From the NCBI RefSeq assembly GCF_041893525.1, contig NZ_CP169068.1: a stretch of 64,000 nucleotides of DNA. The stretch is one strand, 5' to 3'. This stretch comes from Phaeobacter bryozoorum (GTDB lineage Bacteria; Pseudomonadota; Alphaproteobacteria; Rhodobacterales; Rhodobacteraceae). This document shows, piece after piece, positions 42,165-51,306 of the stretch. Both the position numbers and the translations under genes were made by a program. The notes beneath the pieces were generated by a model. That model worked only from the letters and a program-made list of their open reading frames with translations. It was not told the origin of the DNA and did no database searches. Within the stretch, counting starts at the first letter, position 1. Every line of letters starts with the position of its first letter.

Positions 42165-42503
42165 TCACAGCGCGTCGTGATTGGTTTCGCCGGTGCGCAC
42201 GCGGATCGCCTGCTCAACGTCGAGAACAAAAATCTTGCCGTCACCGATCTTGCCGGTGCGGGCGGTCTGGGTGATGGTGTCGACGACCTGATCGGCCAGC
42301 CCCGAGGGCACCACCAGATCCAGCCGCATCTTGGGCACGAAATTCACCTCATATTCCGCCCCACGATAGATCTCCGTATGGCCAGACTGGGCGCCGAACC
42401 CCTTGATTTCCGTGACCATCAGCCCGGACACGCCGATGGATGTCAGCGCCTCGCGGACCTCCTCCAGCTTGAACGGCTTGATGGTTGCTATGATCATTTT
42501 CAT
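42165..42503 (-). CDS. glnK: Nitrogen regulatory protein P-II, GlnK
   Basis: A 112-residue trimeric signal protein that senses 2-oxoglutarate and ATP/ADP and gates AmtB. The T-loop is intact with Tyr51 (GAEYEVNF), the uridylylation site; TGKIGDGKIFV is the B-loop. First gene of glnK-amt. The upstream gap probably has an NtrC-controlled promoter, but I found no good sigma-54 site. Confidence 0.95.
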   Translation of the reverse strand: MKMIIATIKPFKLEEVREALTSIGVSGLMVTEIKGFGAQSGHTEIYRGAEYEVNFVPKMRLDLVVPSGLADQVVDTITQTARTGKIGDGKIFVLDVEQAIRVRTGETNHDAL

Positions 42504-42773
42504 GCCCGACCCCCTGTGATGATGGCGGCGCGTGGTGACAGCGCCTGAACTGTTTGCAGATGCAGCAAATCCGCAGAGCCGAGTCGGTGGAACGTTTCGG
42601 GCCGGGTTTTGAGGGCGGTTGCGGCGGGACGGCTAAAAAATAGGCGATCTTTTGCCAGTCCGCCTAAAAAACACCCGGCTTTCAGAGGGGAAATGTCGTG
42701 AAACTGCCCCTCAACAAACCGTCGCAGACACGGTATGGTCCGCAAAACGGGCAAACCGGGCAGGATCTGGAAG

Positions 42774-45029
42774 ATGGCACAAGGACCGCGGCGCCGACCT
42801 CTGGTCGCAGACAAGCGCTACGCGACAGCGGGGCGCGGCACGCAGGGCAAAGCGCCCGCGCGCAAGGCCAAACCACGGCCGAAATCAACCGCAAGGCCGC
42901 GTAAATCGGGCTGGCTTGGCCTGTTCGGCGGCGGTCGCAAAACGGGTGGCACCGGGGGCGGCGGCAGAGGCCCGCGCAAACCGCAGAAACCAAAGACCCT
43001 GCTGGGCAAGATCCTCGCGCTGCTGCTGGCACCATTTCGCTGGGCGTTCCGGCTGGCCTGGGGATTTGCCTGGCGGATCGGCATGATCTCGACCGCGCTG
43101 GTGGCGCTGGCGGTGGGCTACCACTACATGAAACTGCCCGAGGTTGCTGAACTGTTGGACGGGCGCGCGCGCGGCTCTGTCACGCTCACCGATCGCAACG
43201 GCGAGGTCTTTGCCTGGCGGGGGGATCAATTCGGCGGCGTGGTCACCAGCGAAACCGTCTCGCCCTACCTGAAGAACGCCATCGTCGCGACAGAGGATAA
43301 ACGGTTCTACCGCCACTTCGGTGTATCGCCGCGCGGCGTTGCCAGCGCTGTCCGCATCAACCTGAGCGAAGGGCGCGGCCCGCTGTCCGGCCATGGCGGC
43401 TCCACCATCACGCAGCAGACCGCCAAGCTGCTGTGCCTCGGCGTGGTCTATGATCCGACCGAATGGGAGAGCGAGCGCGCCTATGAACGCGACTGCCGCC
43501 AGGGGTCGCTGTGGCGCAAGGCCAAGGAAGCCATCTTCGCGATGGCGATGGAGGCCAAATACACCAAGGATGAAATCCTCTCGATCTATATGAACCGCGC
43601 CTATCTGGGCGGTGGCGCCTATGGGGCCGAGGCCGCAGCGCAGCGCTATTTCGGCAAATCCGCCAATCAGGTGGATGCCGCAGAGGCGGCGATGCTGGCG
43701 GGTCTGCTGACAGCCCCTTCGACGCTGGCACCGACCAATAATCTGCAACGCTCGCAGGATCGCGCCGCCACCGTGCTGCGCCTGATGCAGGAGCAGGGGT
43801 ATCTGACCACCGCTGAAATGCGCGCGGCGCAGAATACCCCTGCGGTCCTGAGCGAGGCCGCCGCCGCCCGCGCCGGTGGCTATTTCGCCGATTGGGTGAT
43901 GGACACCATCCCGGATTTCTTTGGCAATGAGACAACCGAGGATGTGGTGATCCGCACTACCATCGACCAGCGCCTGCAACGCGCAGCCGAAGATGCGCTG
44001 AACCATGTCTTTGACACCAAGGTCCGCGAAGGCTCCAAGGCGCAGGCCGCCATTGTGGTGATGAGCGCGGATGGCGCGGTCCGGGCCATGGTGGGTGGGC
44101 GCAAATCCCGTGTCTCCGGTGTGTTCAACCGCGCGACCCAGGCCAAGCGTCAGACCGGCTCGGCCTTCAAACCCTTTGTCTATGCCACGGCGCTTGAGCT
44201 GGGGTATTCGCCGCTCGACCGGGTGCTGGACGCGCAATATTGCCTTGATGTTCCGGGGTCCGGCCAGTGGTGCCCAAAGAACTATACGCGGAAATTCTAT
44301 GGCGAGGTCACCCTGTCGCAGGCCCTGCGGGATTCGCTGAACGTCCCGGCTGTGAAAGTGTCCGAGGCGGTGGGTCGCGATCTGGTGCGTCGCGTGGCCG
44401 GTGATTTCGGACTGGACAGTGAGCTGGCCGCCGGCCCGGCGCTGGCGCTGGGTGCCTCCGAAAGCACGCTGCTTGATATGACCGGAGCCTATGCGGGCAT
44501 TCTCAATGGTGGCTCCTCGGTGACCCCATATGGCGTGACGGAGCTGACGATCATTGGCGACAACACCCCTCTGATGGGCGCCAGCGGCGGTCTGGGCGAG
44601 CGGGTGATCCAGACCAAGGCGGCGCGGGAACTGATCTGGATGATGGAACAGGTGGTGTCGCAGGGCAGCGGTCGGCGGGCGCAGATCCCCGGCTGGCAGG
44701 CGGCAGGCAAGACCGGCACGACACAGGCGGCCCGTGATGCCTGGTTTGTGGGCTTCACTGCCGATTATGTCGCGGGCGTCTGGATGGGTTATGATGACAA
44801 CACGCCGCTCTCCGGCGTGACCGGTGGCGGTCTGCCCGCCGATATCTGGCGCGAGGTCATGGAGCGGGTGCATGACGGTCTGACACCCAAACCGCTGCCG
44901 ATGATCGCACCGCAGCCCATCGCACCACCGCCACAACCGCAGCCACAGCGTCGCCAGCGGCCCAACGTCGGGCAGGAACTGGGGCGCGCGGTGGACGGTC
45001 TGCTGCGTGACATCTTCGGCAACCGATAG
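42774..45029 (+). CDS. Class A penicillin-binding protein (PBP1A family)
   Basis: A bifunctional peptidoglycan synthase of 751 residues. A long basic cytoplasmic tail (about 1-95) precedes one membrane helix. The GT51 transglycosylase has ATEDKRFYRHFGV (catalytic Glu174) and GGSTITQQ. The transpeptidase has SAFK (Ser463), SLN and KTGTTQ. It ends with a proline/glutamine-rich stretch. I prefer ATG 42774; 42735 is possible. Single gene, divergent from glnK. Confidence 0.92.
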   Translation: MAQGPRRRPLVADKRYATAGRGTQGKAPARKAKPRPKSTARPRKSGWLGLFGGGRKTGGTGGGGRGPRKPQKPKTLLGKILALLLAPFRWAFRLAWGFAWRIGMISTALVALAVGYHYMKLPEVAELLDGRARGSVTLTDRNGEVFAWRGDQFGGVVTSETVSPYLKNAIVATEDKRFYRHFGVSPRGVASAVRINLSEGRGPLSGHGGSTITQQTAKLLCLGVVYDPTEWESERAYERDCRQGSLWRKAKEAIFAMAMEAKYTKDEILSIYMNRAYLGGGAYGAEAAAQRYFGKSANQVDAAEAAMLAGLLTAPSTLAPTNNLQRSQDRAATVLRLMQEQGYLTTAEMRAAQNTPAVLSEAAAARAGGYFADWVMDTIPDFFGNETTEDVVIRTTIDQRLQRAAEDALNHVFDTKVREGSKAQAAIVVMSADGAVRAMVGGRKSRVSGVFNRATQAKRQTGSAFKPFVYATALELGYSPLDRVLDAQYCLDVPGSGQWCPKNYTRKFYGEVTLSQALRDSLNVPAVKVSEAVGRDLVRRVAGDFGLDSELAAGPALALGASESTLLDMTGAYAGILNGGSSVTPYGVTELTIIGDNTPLMGASGGLGERVIQTKAARELIWMMEQVVSQGSGRRAQIPGWQAAGKTGTTQAARDAWFVGFTADYVAGVWMGYDDNTPLSGVTGGGLPADIWREVMERVHDGLTPKPLPMIAPQPIAPPPQPQPQRRQRPNVGQELGRAVDGLLRDIFGNR

Positions 45030-45118
45030 CGCATCACGCCGGACCAAGCCGGGCCAATATGGGTCATATTCCCGCATGTCTCTGCGCTGTCACCGTGCAG
45101 CGTTCCGGCGCGGTCGTC

Positions 45119-45148
45119 GGCGGTCAGTCACTCCGTTTGGTGACCGCC
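45119..45148 (+). terminator. Hairpin after the PBP gene
   Basis: GGCGGTCA (45119-45126) and TGACCGCC (45141-45148) form a stem without T-run, in a 270-base gap that otherwise shows only the terminator at 45244. Confidence 0.35.
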
Positions 45149-45243
45149 GGTAGCCCCGTGTGGTGTCGCACCGCGCTGGGGATCATCGCGCGACCTTATG
45201 CGCGCTGACCGGGCGCGGCGCACAAACTGCAATCCTGAAATAG

Positions 45244-45270
45244 AAAAAGGGGCCGTCTGGCCCCTTCTTC
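45244..45270. terminator. Bidirectional terminator between PBP gene and mlaC
   Basis: AAGGGGCC (45247-45254), loop GTCT, GGCCCCTT (45259-45266), flanked by an A-run and a T-rich end. It ends the mla operon on the minus strand. Confidence 0.8.
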
Positions 45271-45300
45271 GTGATCTGTCTGACGCTGCGGTGGCTGAAC

Positions 45301-45909
45301 TCAGCTCAGCCGCTTCAGCTCGGCGATCAGCTTGTTGATATCACCCTTGTTGCGGTCAAGGATGGCCCCGATCTCGGTGCGTTCGGTCAACAGCAGGTTC
45401 ACGCCTTCGATGAACATGTTGTAGAATTTGTCGCGACCGGATTTATCGGACACGAGGAAGGTCACCTCAAACGGGGCCTGACCTTTCAGCTTGGCCAGCG
45501 ATTTGATCTCATAACCCGCCTTGATCTTGCGCGCGGATTGCACCTCGACCGAACCGCCGATGAACTCGCGGAACCGCTTGCCGTATTTGCGGGAGATATA
45601 GCCCTGGAACGCATCGGCAAAAGCGTTCATCTGCGCGCCCGAGGCGCGGCGGGCATCCACACCCAGCGCATAGCGTGCCATGATGTTCACATCCGCATAG
45701 CGCACGAAAATCTTCTCGAAATCACGGATCATCGCGCCTTCGGACTTGCCGGAGGCGATGACCTTGTTGATGTCGCCAACGACGCTGCCGACAAGGCTGC
45801 GCGCGGCGGCTTCACTCAGGGCAAGCACTTTACCGGGCAGGGCGGCCAGCCCGAGAAAGGCAACGCCAGTGGCCAGGAAACTGCGGCGGGTCAGAAAATT
45901 ACTCGGCAT
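45301..45909 (-). CDS. mlaC: Phospholipid-binding protein MlaC
   Basis: A periplasmic carrier (202 residues) that shuttles phospholipids between outer-membrane MlaA and the inner-membrane MlaFEDB ABC system. The N-terminus has a twin-arginine-like motif TRRSFLATG and hydrophobic stretch, suggesting Tat export. KFYNMFIEGVNLLLTERTEIGAIL is the conserved C-terminal part of the MlaC/Ttg2D fold. The start at 45909 has GAGG 7 bases upstream and overlaps the end of mlaA by 11 bases. Confidence 0.9.
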   Translation of the reverse strand: MPSNFLTRRSFLATGVAFLGLAALPGKVLALSEAAARSLVGSVVGDINKVIASGKSEGAMIRDFEKIFVRYADVNIMARYALGVDARRASGAQMNAFADAFQGYISRKYGKRFREFIGGSVEVQSARKIKAGYEIKSLAKLKGQAPFEVTFLVSDKSGRDKFYNMFIEGVNLLLTERTEIGAILDRNKGDINKLIAELKRLS

Positions 45910-46678
45910 AGATGTCCTCATACGGATCTGAATAGGGATCGCCATAGACCCCTTCGTATTCACTTTGATCGCCGCCCAACTCGAAGCGGCGGTTCTGAAG
46001 GTAGATCAGCCGCGCCTGCGCGTAGCTGTCGGCGCTCTCATACAAAATCGAGTCGATGGTGTCGGAATATGTGCCACGATCCCCCAGACGACGCACCACC
46101 TCGGCATAGATGCCGATGTTGTCGGCTGGATTATGCCGAGCGTAGCTGATCGGATTGGTGAAGAAATCCACCACGATGCCAGCCCCGTCGCGGGCGGTGG
46201 AGGGGCCAAAGAACGGCAGCTCGACATAGGCGCCTTCGCCAACACCCCAGACATGCAGCGTCTCGCCGAAATTGGTGTCCACACGCGGCACGTTGAAGTC
46301 AGAGGCCGGATCGCCAAGGCCGCCGATGCCGAAGATCGTATTGATCACAAAGCGCGATACAGCGATGCCCGATTCCTTGAAATTGCCCTGCAACAGCGCA
46401 TTCACCGCCTGACCCGGCATCGACAGGTTCTCGGCAAAGTTGTTGAAACTGGTCACCATATCCGGCGGCACAATCGCGACATAACCCTTGGCAGCGGGGC
46501 GAAAGGCAAAGCGGTCAACACCACGGTTGAAATTGTGAATGGACCGGTTGGTGTTCTCGTAAGGATCGAACACCTCACCCGACGCGCGCGAGACACTATC
46601 TTGGGTTGCGCAGCCTGCCAGTGTCGACGTAACAGTTACCAGGGCCATAATCAAAAAAGGTCGCAGCGGGAAGGTCAT
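45899..46678 (-). CDS. mlaA: Outer-membrane lipoprotein MlaA (VacJ)
   Basis: The outer-membrane part of the Mla pathway, which removes misplaced phospholipids from the outer leaflet. A lipoprotein signal ends at LAGC (Cys23). FDPYENTNRSIHNFN, MPGQAVNALLQGNFK, GGLGDPASDF and the STARDGAGIVVDFF segment are typical. Its 259 residues include an acidic, tyrosine-rich tail (about the last 20). It overlaps mlaC, while the ABC genes mlaFED are elsewhere. Confidence 0.93.
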   Translation of the reverse strand: MTFPLRPFLIMALVTVTSTLAGCATQDSVSRASGEVFDPYENTNRSIHNFNRGVDRFAFRPAAKGYVAIVPPDMVTSFNNFAENLSMPGQAVNALLQGNFKESGIAVSRFVINTIFGIGGLGDPASDFNVPRVDTNFGETLHVWGVGEGAYVELPFFGPSTARDGAGIVVDFFTNPISYARHNPADNIGIYAEVVRRLGDRGTYSDTIDSILYESADSYAQARLIYLQNRRFELGGDQSEYEGVYGDPYSDPYEDIYAE

Positions 46679-46862
46679 TCGCTTCGGTGTCCAATCTGTC
46701 TGCTGTGGGCGCGTTGGACCCACTTAGGGTGTTTCTCAGCTCTGCCTAGTCAGAGACTGGGCTTGTTTACACAGTTGTGGCAGATTTGGAACATATGTGG
46801 TCCGGTTTTCTGCGCGCGTGGCTGATACATAGGGCATATTGACAGGGAATTGCAGACCTCTC

Positions 46863-48593
46863 ATGACGAAAACTACTAATAAATCCGGCTTCGATGAGCT
46901 GCGGGCGCATCGTCGCCGCAGTCGTGGTCTCTATTGGTCGGTCGGTATCTTCAGCTTCTTCGTGAATATGCTGATGCTGACGGGACCGCTATACATGATG
47001 CAGGTCTATGACCGGGTGCTGGGCAGCCGGTCGGTGGCGACGCTGATCGCGCTGTCACTGCTGGTGGTGTTTCTCTACGGCACCATGGGTATTCTGGATT
47101 ATGCGCGCGGTCGCATTCTGTCGCGGGCCGGGGCGCGGTTTCAGGCCGGGCTGGACCAGCGCGTGTTCGATGCCATGATCCGCCGTTCCGCGGTGGCTCA
47201 GGATCCGGTGGCGCAGACCGGTCTCAGCGATTTGGAATCGGTGCAACGTCTGATCGCCTCGCCGGTGCTCGGTGCCGCATTCGATCTGCCCTGGACGCCG
47301 ATCTTCCTGTTTGGCATCGCTCTGTTCCACCCCTGGCTCGGGCTGCTGGCGCTTGGCGGTGGCGCGGTTCTCATCGCCATCGCGGTGCTGAACCAGTTCC
47401 TGTCGCGCCGCCCGCAGATGCAGGCGGGCATTTCCGGCCACCGGGCCAATCTGATGTCCGAGGAAATCCGCACCGAAGCGGAGATGATCCAGTCGATGGG
47501 TATGCGCCGCGCCGCGTTTCAGCGCTGGAAAGCGGGCCGCGATGCCGCACTGGTGGACAGTGTCGCCGCCAGCGACGTTGGCGGCGGCTTCACCACATTG
47601 ACCAAAACCCTGCGCCTGTTCCTGCAATCGGCGATGCTGGGTCTGGGCGCCTATCTGGTGCTGCAGAACGAGGTGACCGCCGGCGCGATGATCGCAGGCT
47701 CGATCCTGATGGGCCGGGCGCTGGCGCCTATCGAACTGGCGCTTGGTCAATGGGCGATGGTGCAGCGCGCGCTGAAGGGCTGGCGCAATCTCGCCGAGCT
47801 GCTGGAGAAAGTCCCGGAAGAGCCGCAGCGCACCGAATTGCCCAAACCCTCCGCCAATCTCGAAGTACAGGCGCTGGCGGTGGTGCCGCCGGGGGACAGC
47901 CGTCCGCAGCTGCGCAATGTCAGCTTCCGGGTGCAGCCGGGTCAGGCCATCGGCGTGATCGGCCCCTCAGGCTCCGGCAAATCCACCCTCGCGCGGGCAC
48001 TGACCGGCGCCTGGCGCCCGGCGGCGGGCACGGTGCGGCTGGATGGCGCCTCGCTGGAGCAATACGCCCCCGAGGTGCTGGGCCAGAACATCGGCTACCT
48101 GCCGCAGCGCGTGCAGCTGTTCGAAGGCACCATTGCCCAGAACATCGCCCGGCTGGCGTCCAACCCGGATTCCGAAAAAGTCGTCGCCGCCGCGAAAAAG
48201 GCTGCGGCCCATGATATGATCGTGCATCTGCCCGATGGCTATGACACCCGGATCACGGCTGGGGGTGGGCGGCTCTCCGGCGGTCAGATGCAGCGTGTCG
48301 CCCTGGCGCGCGCGCTTTATGACGATCCGGTGATCGTCATTCTGGATGAGCCGAATTCGAACCTCGACAACGACGGGTCGGTGGCGCTCAACCGGGCGAT
48401 CAAACAGCTCAAGGCCGATGGCAGATCGGTGCTGATCATGGCCCATCGCCCGGCGGCCATTCAGGAATGTGACCTTTTGCTGGTCATTGATCAGGGGATC
48501 CAGACCGCCTTTGGCCCCAAGGACAAGGTCCTGCGGGAAATGGTTTCGAACCACCAGAGCATTCAACAGGCAGCGCCAGGAGGTGTGCGATGA
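46863..48593 (+). CDS. Type I secretion ABC transporter (PrtD/LapB family)
   Basis: The inner-membrane permease/ATPase of a type I secretion system, 576 residues. About six helices occupy residues 25-300; the ATPase has Walker A GPSGSGKSTLA (from about 367), signature LSGGQMQRVALA and Walker B VIVILDEPNSNLD. There is no N-terminal C39 peptidase-like domain, so it belongs to the PrtD type for unprocessed RTX proteins. No RTX substrate or TolC is near. The start at 46863 lacks a strong site; a TTG at 46839 is possible. Confidence 0.92.
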   Translation: MTKTTNKSGFDELRAHRRRSRGLYWSVGIFSFFVNMLMLTGPLYMMQVYDRVLGSRSVATLIALSLLVVFLYGTMGILDYARGRILSRAGARFQAGLDQRVFDAMIRRSAVAQDPVAQTGLSDLESVQRLIASPVLGAAFDLPWTPIFLFGIALFHPWLGLLALGGGAVLIAIAVLNQFLSRRPQMQAGISGHRANLMSEEIRTEAEMIQSMGMRRAAFQRWKAGRDAALVDSVAASDVGGGFTTLTKTLRLFLQSAMLGLGAYLVLQNEVTAGAMIAGSILMGRALAPIELALGQWAMVQRALKGWRNLAELLEKVPEEPQRTELPKPSANLEVQALAVVPPGDSRPQLRNVSFRVQPGQAIGVIGPSGSGKSTLARALTGAWRPAAGTVRLDGASLEQYAPEVLGQNIGYLPQRVQLFEGTIAQNIARLASNPDSEKVVAAAKKAAAHDMIVHLPDGYDTRITAGGGRLSGGQMQRVALARALYDDPVIVILDEPNSNLDNDGSVALNRAIKQLKADGRSVLIMAHRPAAIQECDLLLVIDQGIQTAFGPKDKVLREMVSNHQSIQQAAPGGVR

Positions 48594-49906
48594 ACCAGAC
48601 CGATACCGGGGCCACATCCTGGTCCGCCCGCCGTCCGCTGCTGATCGGCCTGTTCGGCGTTGTGATCCTGCTCGGGGGCTTTGGCACCTGGTCGGTTGCC
48701 ACCTCCATCGCCGGTGCCATTGTGGCCTCGGGCCGGATTGAGGTCGACCGCAACCGGCAGGTTGTGCAGCACCTCGACGGCGGCATCGTGCAGGACATTC
48801 TGGTGGAAGAGGGCGACACCGTGGCCGAGGGCGCGGTGCTGCTGCGGCTGGATGCCAAGGAGCTGTACTCGCAACTGGTCATCACCGAAGGTCAGCTGTT
48901 TGAACTGATGGCACGCCGCGCGCGCCTTGATGCCGAGCGGGACAGTGCCGAGACGGTTGAGTTCGACGCCGAGCTTTCCGAACTGGCCGAAACCCGGCCA
49001 GAGGTGGCCGATCTTATGCAGGGCCAGCTCCGCCTGTTTCAGGCGCGCAAGGATTTAGTGGCGCGCGAAATCGACCAGCTGGAAAAACGGCGCTCGCAGA
49101 TACAGGATCAGATCAAAGGCGTTCTGGCGCAGCAGGCCTCGCGCCGCACCCAGCTCGAGCTGATCGAGGAGGAGCTGGCAAACCAGCAGTCGCTGCTGGA
49201 TCGCGGGCTGGCGCAGGCCGGAACGGTTCTGAACCTGCGCCGGACCGAGGCCGACCTGCAAGGTTCGCTGGGCGAGCTGATTGCCACCGAGGCCCAGGCC
49301 GAGGGGCGCATCACCGAAATCGACATCGAAATCCTCAAACTGGGCACCCAGCAGCGCGAGCAGGCCATCACCCGGCTGCGCGATCTGCGCTATCAGGAGC
49401 TGGAACTGGCCGAGACCCGCCGCGCGCTGAAGGAACGTCTGGCGCGGCTCGATATCACTGCACCGGTCTCCGGCATCGTCTATGGTCTGCAGGTCCATAC
49501 GCCGCGCTCGGTGATCCGGGCGGCGGAGCCGGTGCTTTATCTGGTGCCGCAGGACAGGCCGCTGGTGATTGCCGCGCAGGTGGCCCCCACCGATGTCGAT
49601 CAGATCTATGTCGGTCAGCCGGTGACCCTGCGCTTCCCGGCTCTGGATCAGCGCCTGACGCCGGAACTTTTCGGTACGGTGAAACAGGTCTCTGCCGATG
49701 CGTTTGAGGATCAGGCGAGCAAGCTCTCCTACTACCGCACCGAGATCGAACTGGATCCCGGCCAGCTGGAAACCCTGCCCGAGGGCACGGTGCTGATCCC
49801 CGGTATGCCGGTCGAAGGATACATCCGCACCGCCGAGCGCACGCCGCTGGCCTATCTCGTGAAACCCCTTGCCGACTACTTCGTCAAAGCCTTCAGGGAA
49901 AGCTGA
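48590..49906 (+). CDS. HlyD-family type I secretion adaptor (PrtE-like)
   Basis: The periplasmic membrane-fusion partner of the preceding ABC protein (438 residues). One N-terminal helix (about 19-42), a lipoyl half (GRIEVDRNRQVVQHLDGGIVQDI), a long coiled-coil hairpin (about 110-285) and a beta-barrel end with ITAPVSGIVYGLQVHT. The ATG overlaps the ABC stop (ATGA), ensuring matched output. Confidence 0.93.
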   Translation: MNQTDTGATSWSARRPLLIGLFGVVILLGGFGTWSVATSIAGAIVASGRIEVDRNRQVVQHLDGGIVQDILVEEGDTVAEGAVLLRLDAKELYSQLVITEGQLFELMARRARLDAERDSAETVEFDAELSELAETRPEVADLMQGQLRLFQARKDLVAREIDQLEKRRSQIQDQIKGVLAQQASRRTQLELIEEELANQQSLLDRGLAQAGTVLNLRRTEADLQGSLGELIATEAQAEGRITEIDIEILKLGTQQREQAITRLRDLRYQELELAETRRALKERLARLDITAPVSGIVYGLQVHTPRSVIRAAEPVLYLVPQDRPLVIAAQVAPTDVDQIYVGQPVTLRFPALDQRLTPELFGTVKQVSADAFEDQASKLSYYRTEIELDPGQLETLPEGTVLIPGMPVEGYIRTAERTPLAYLVKPLADYFVKAFRES

Positions 49907-49941
49907 CGGGGCCGAGCAGCGCGAAGCCGCGGACACGTCGC

Positions 49942-49969
49942 AAAACCGCCCCACCCGGGGCGGTTTTTT
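49942..49969 (+). terminator. Terminator of the type I secretion operon
   Basis: AAAACCGCCCC (49942-49952), loop ACCC, GGGGCGGTTTT (49957-49967), then TT. Confidence 0.9.
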
Positions 49970-50031
49970 GCTTTCCGCCCTGCCGCTTCCCGGTTAGCGT
50001 TCCGCAAAACCTGATGCAAAGGACTGCACCC

Positions 50032-50490
50032 ATGGATATCGAAGCCAAACTCAAAGAACTGGGCATTCAGCTGCCGAGCGCACCGGCCCCGGCTGCCAAT
50101 TACGTCCCCTATGTCGTGGTCGGCGATATGGTCTACATCTCCGGCCAGATCTCGGCCGGCCCCGAAGGGCTGATCACCGGCAAACTGGGCGCCGACATGG
50201 ATGTGGCCGCAGGTCAGAAAGCCGCCCGCCAATGTGCCATCGCGCTGCTGGCGCAGCTGAAAGCCGCCTGTGACGGCGATCTCAATCGCCTGAAGCGCGT
50301 CGTCAAACTCGGCGCTTTTGTGAATTCCACCGACAGTTTCACCGACCAGCCGCAGGTGGTGAACGGCGCTTCCGATCTGATGGTCGAAGTGCTGGGCGAT
50401 GCCGGCCGTCATGCCCGTGCCGCCGTCAGTTCGCCTTCGCTGCCGCTGGGGGTCGCTGTGGAAATCGACGGCGTGTTCCAGATCTCATGA
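50032..50490 (+). CDS. RidA-family protein
   Basis: A 152-residue trimeric Rid/YjgF protein; relatives deaminate reactive enamines and imines. VYISGQISAGPEG and GRHARAAVSSPSLPLGVAVEIDG match the family; the last part holds the catalytic arginine of RidA (ARAAV). It belongs to the longer Rid subgroup. The start at 50032 has AAAGGA upstream. Its stop overlaps the ugpQ-like ATG: first of four overlapping genes. Confidence 0.88.
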   Translation: MDIEAKLKELGIQLPSAPAPAANYVPYVVVGDMVYISGQISAGPEGLITGKLGADMDVAAGQKAARQCAIALLAQLKAACDGDLNRLKRVVKLGAFVNSTDSFTDQPQVVNGASDLMVEVLGDAGRHARAAVSSPSLPLGVAVEIDGVFQIS

Positions 50491-51260
50491 GAGCTGACCT
50501 GCCTGCCGCACTCCTGCGCCAGCCCATAACCCATCGCGCGCTGCATGATGTGCGCGATGGCCGCCCGGAAAACAGCCGCGCCGCCATGCGCGCCGCGATC
50601 GAGGCTGGCTATGGTATCGAAATGGATTTGCAGCTGTCCTCGGACGGCTGCGCCATGGTGTTTCACGATTACGCCCTGGACCGGCTGGCCGAAGGCACCG
50701 GTCTGGTGGCGGATCACACCCGCGATCAGCTGCGCGCGATCCCGCTCAAGGGCGGTGACGGTGAATGTATCCCCGATCTGGCCGAGATCCTTGATCTGGT
50801 GGCAGGCCGTGCGCCGCTGCTGATCGAGCTGAAGGATCAGGACGGCGATATGGGCCCCAACATCGGCGCGCTGGAGGCAGACACCCTGCGCCAGTTGCAG
50901 GGCTACAAGGGCGATGTCGCCCTGATGTCCTTCAACCCGCATTCCGTGGCAGAGCTGGCACGGCTGGCGCCCGAGGTGCCGCGCGGACTGACCACTAGCG
51001 CCTATGATCCGGTCAGCTGGCGCGAATTGAGCACGCCGACCTGCGACCACCTGCGCGCGATCCCCGATTTCGACCGCGTCGAAGCCAGTTTCATCAGTCA
51101 CGAGGTGCAGGACCTCGGCCGGGATCGCGTCACGCAGCTGCGTGATCAGGGAGTGCCGATCCTGTGCTGGACGGTGACCTCTGCCGCGATGGAAACCGAG
51201 GCACGCAAAATTGCGCATAATGTCACCTTCGAGCGCTATCTTTCTGATATTCCGGGTTGA
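50487..51260 (+). CDS. Glycerophosphodiester phosphodiesterase
   Basis: A 257-residue TIM-barrel enzyme that splits glycerophosphodiesters into glycerol-3-phosphate and an alcohol. Catalytic motifs: HRALHD and PENSRAAMRAAIE near the N-terminus, then IEMDLQLSSDG and VFHDYALDRL. No signal peptide, so cytoplasmic like UgpQ. Overlaps RidA by 4 bases. Confidence 0.9.
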   Translation: MRADLPAALLRQPITHRALHDVRDGRPENSRAAMRAAIEAGYGIEMDLQLSSDGCAMVFHDYALDRLAEGTGLVADHTRDQLRAIPLKGGDGECIPDLAEILDLVAGRAPLLIELKDQDGDMGPNIGALEADTLRQLQGYKGDVALMSFNPHSVAELARLAPEVPRGLTTSAYDPVSWRELSTPTCDHLRAIPDFDRVEASFISHEVQDLGRDRVTQLRDQGVPILCWTVTSAAMETEARKIAHNVTFERYLSDIPG

Positions 51261-51306
51261 ACCCGTCCGCGACGGACACAGATACTGTCTGTCGCGGAGG
51301 CATTGA

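Noticed and set aside
42504..42640. Sigma-54 promoter for glnK-amt
   Set aside because: The best GG...GC candidate on the minus strand has its two elements about 2 bases too far apart.
42885..45077. 730-codon minus-strand frame opposite the PBP gene
   Set aside because: Shadow frame; the plus strand carries all class A PBP motifs.
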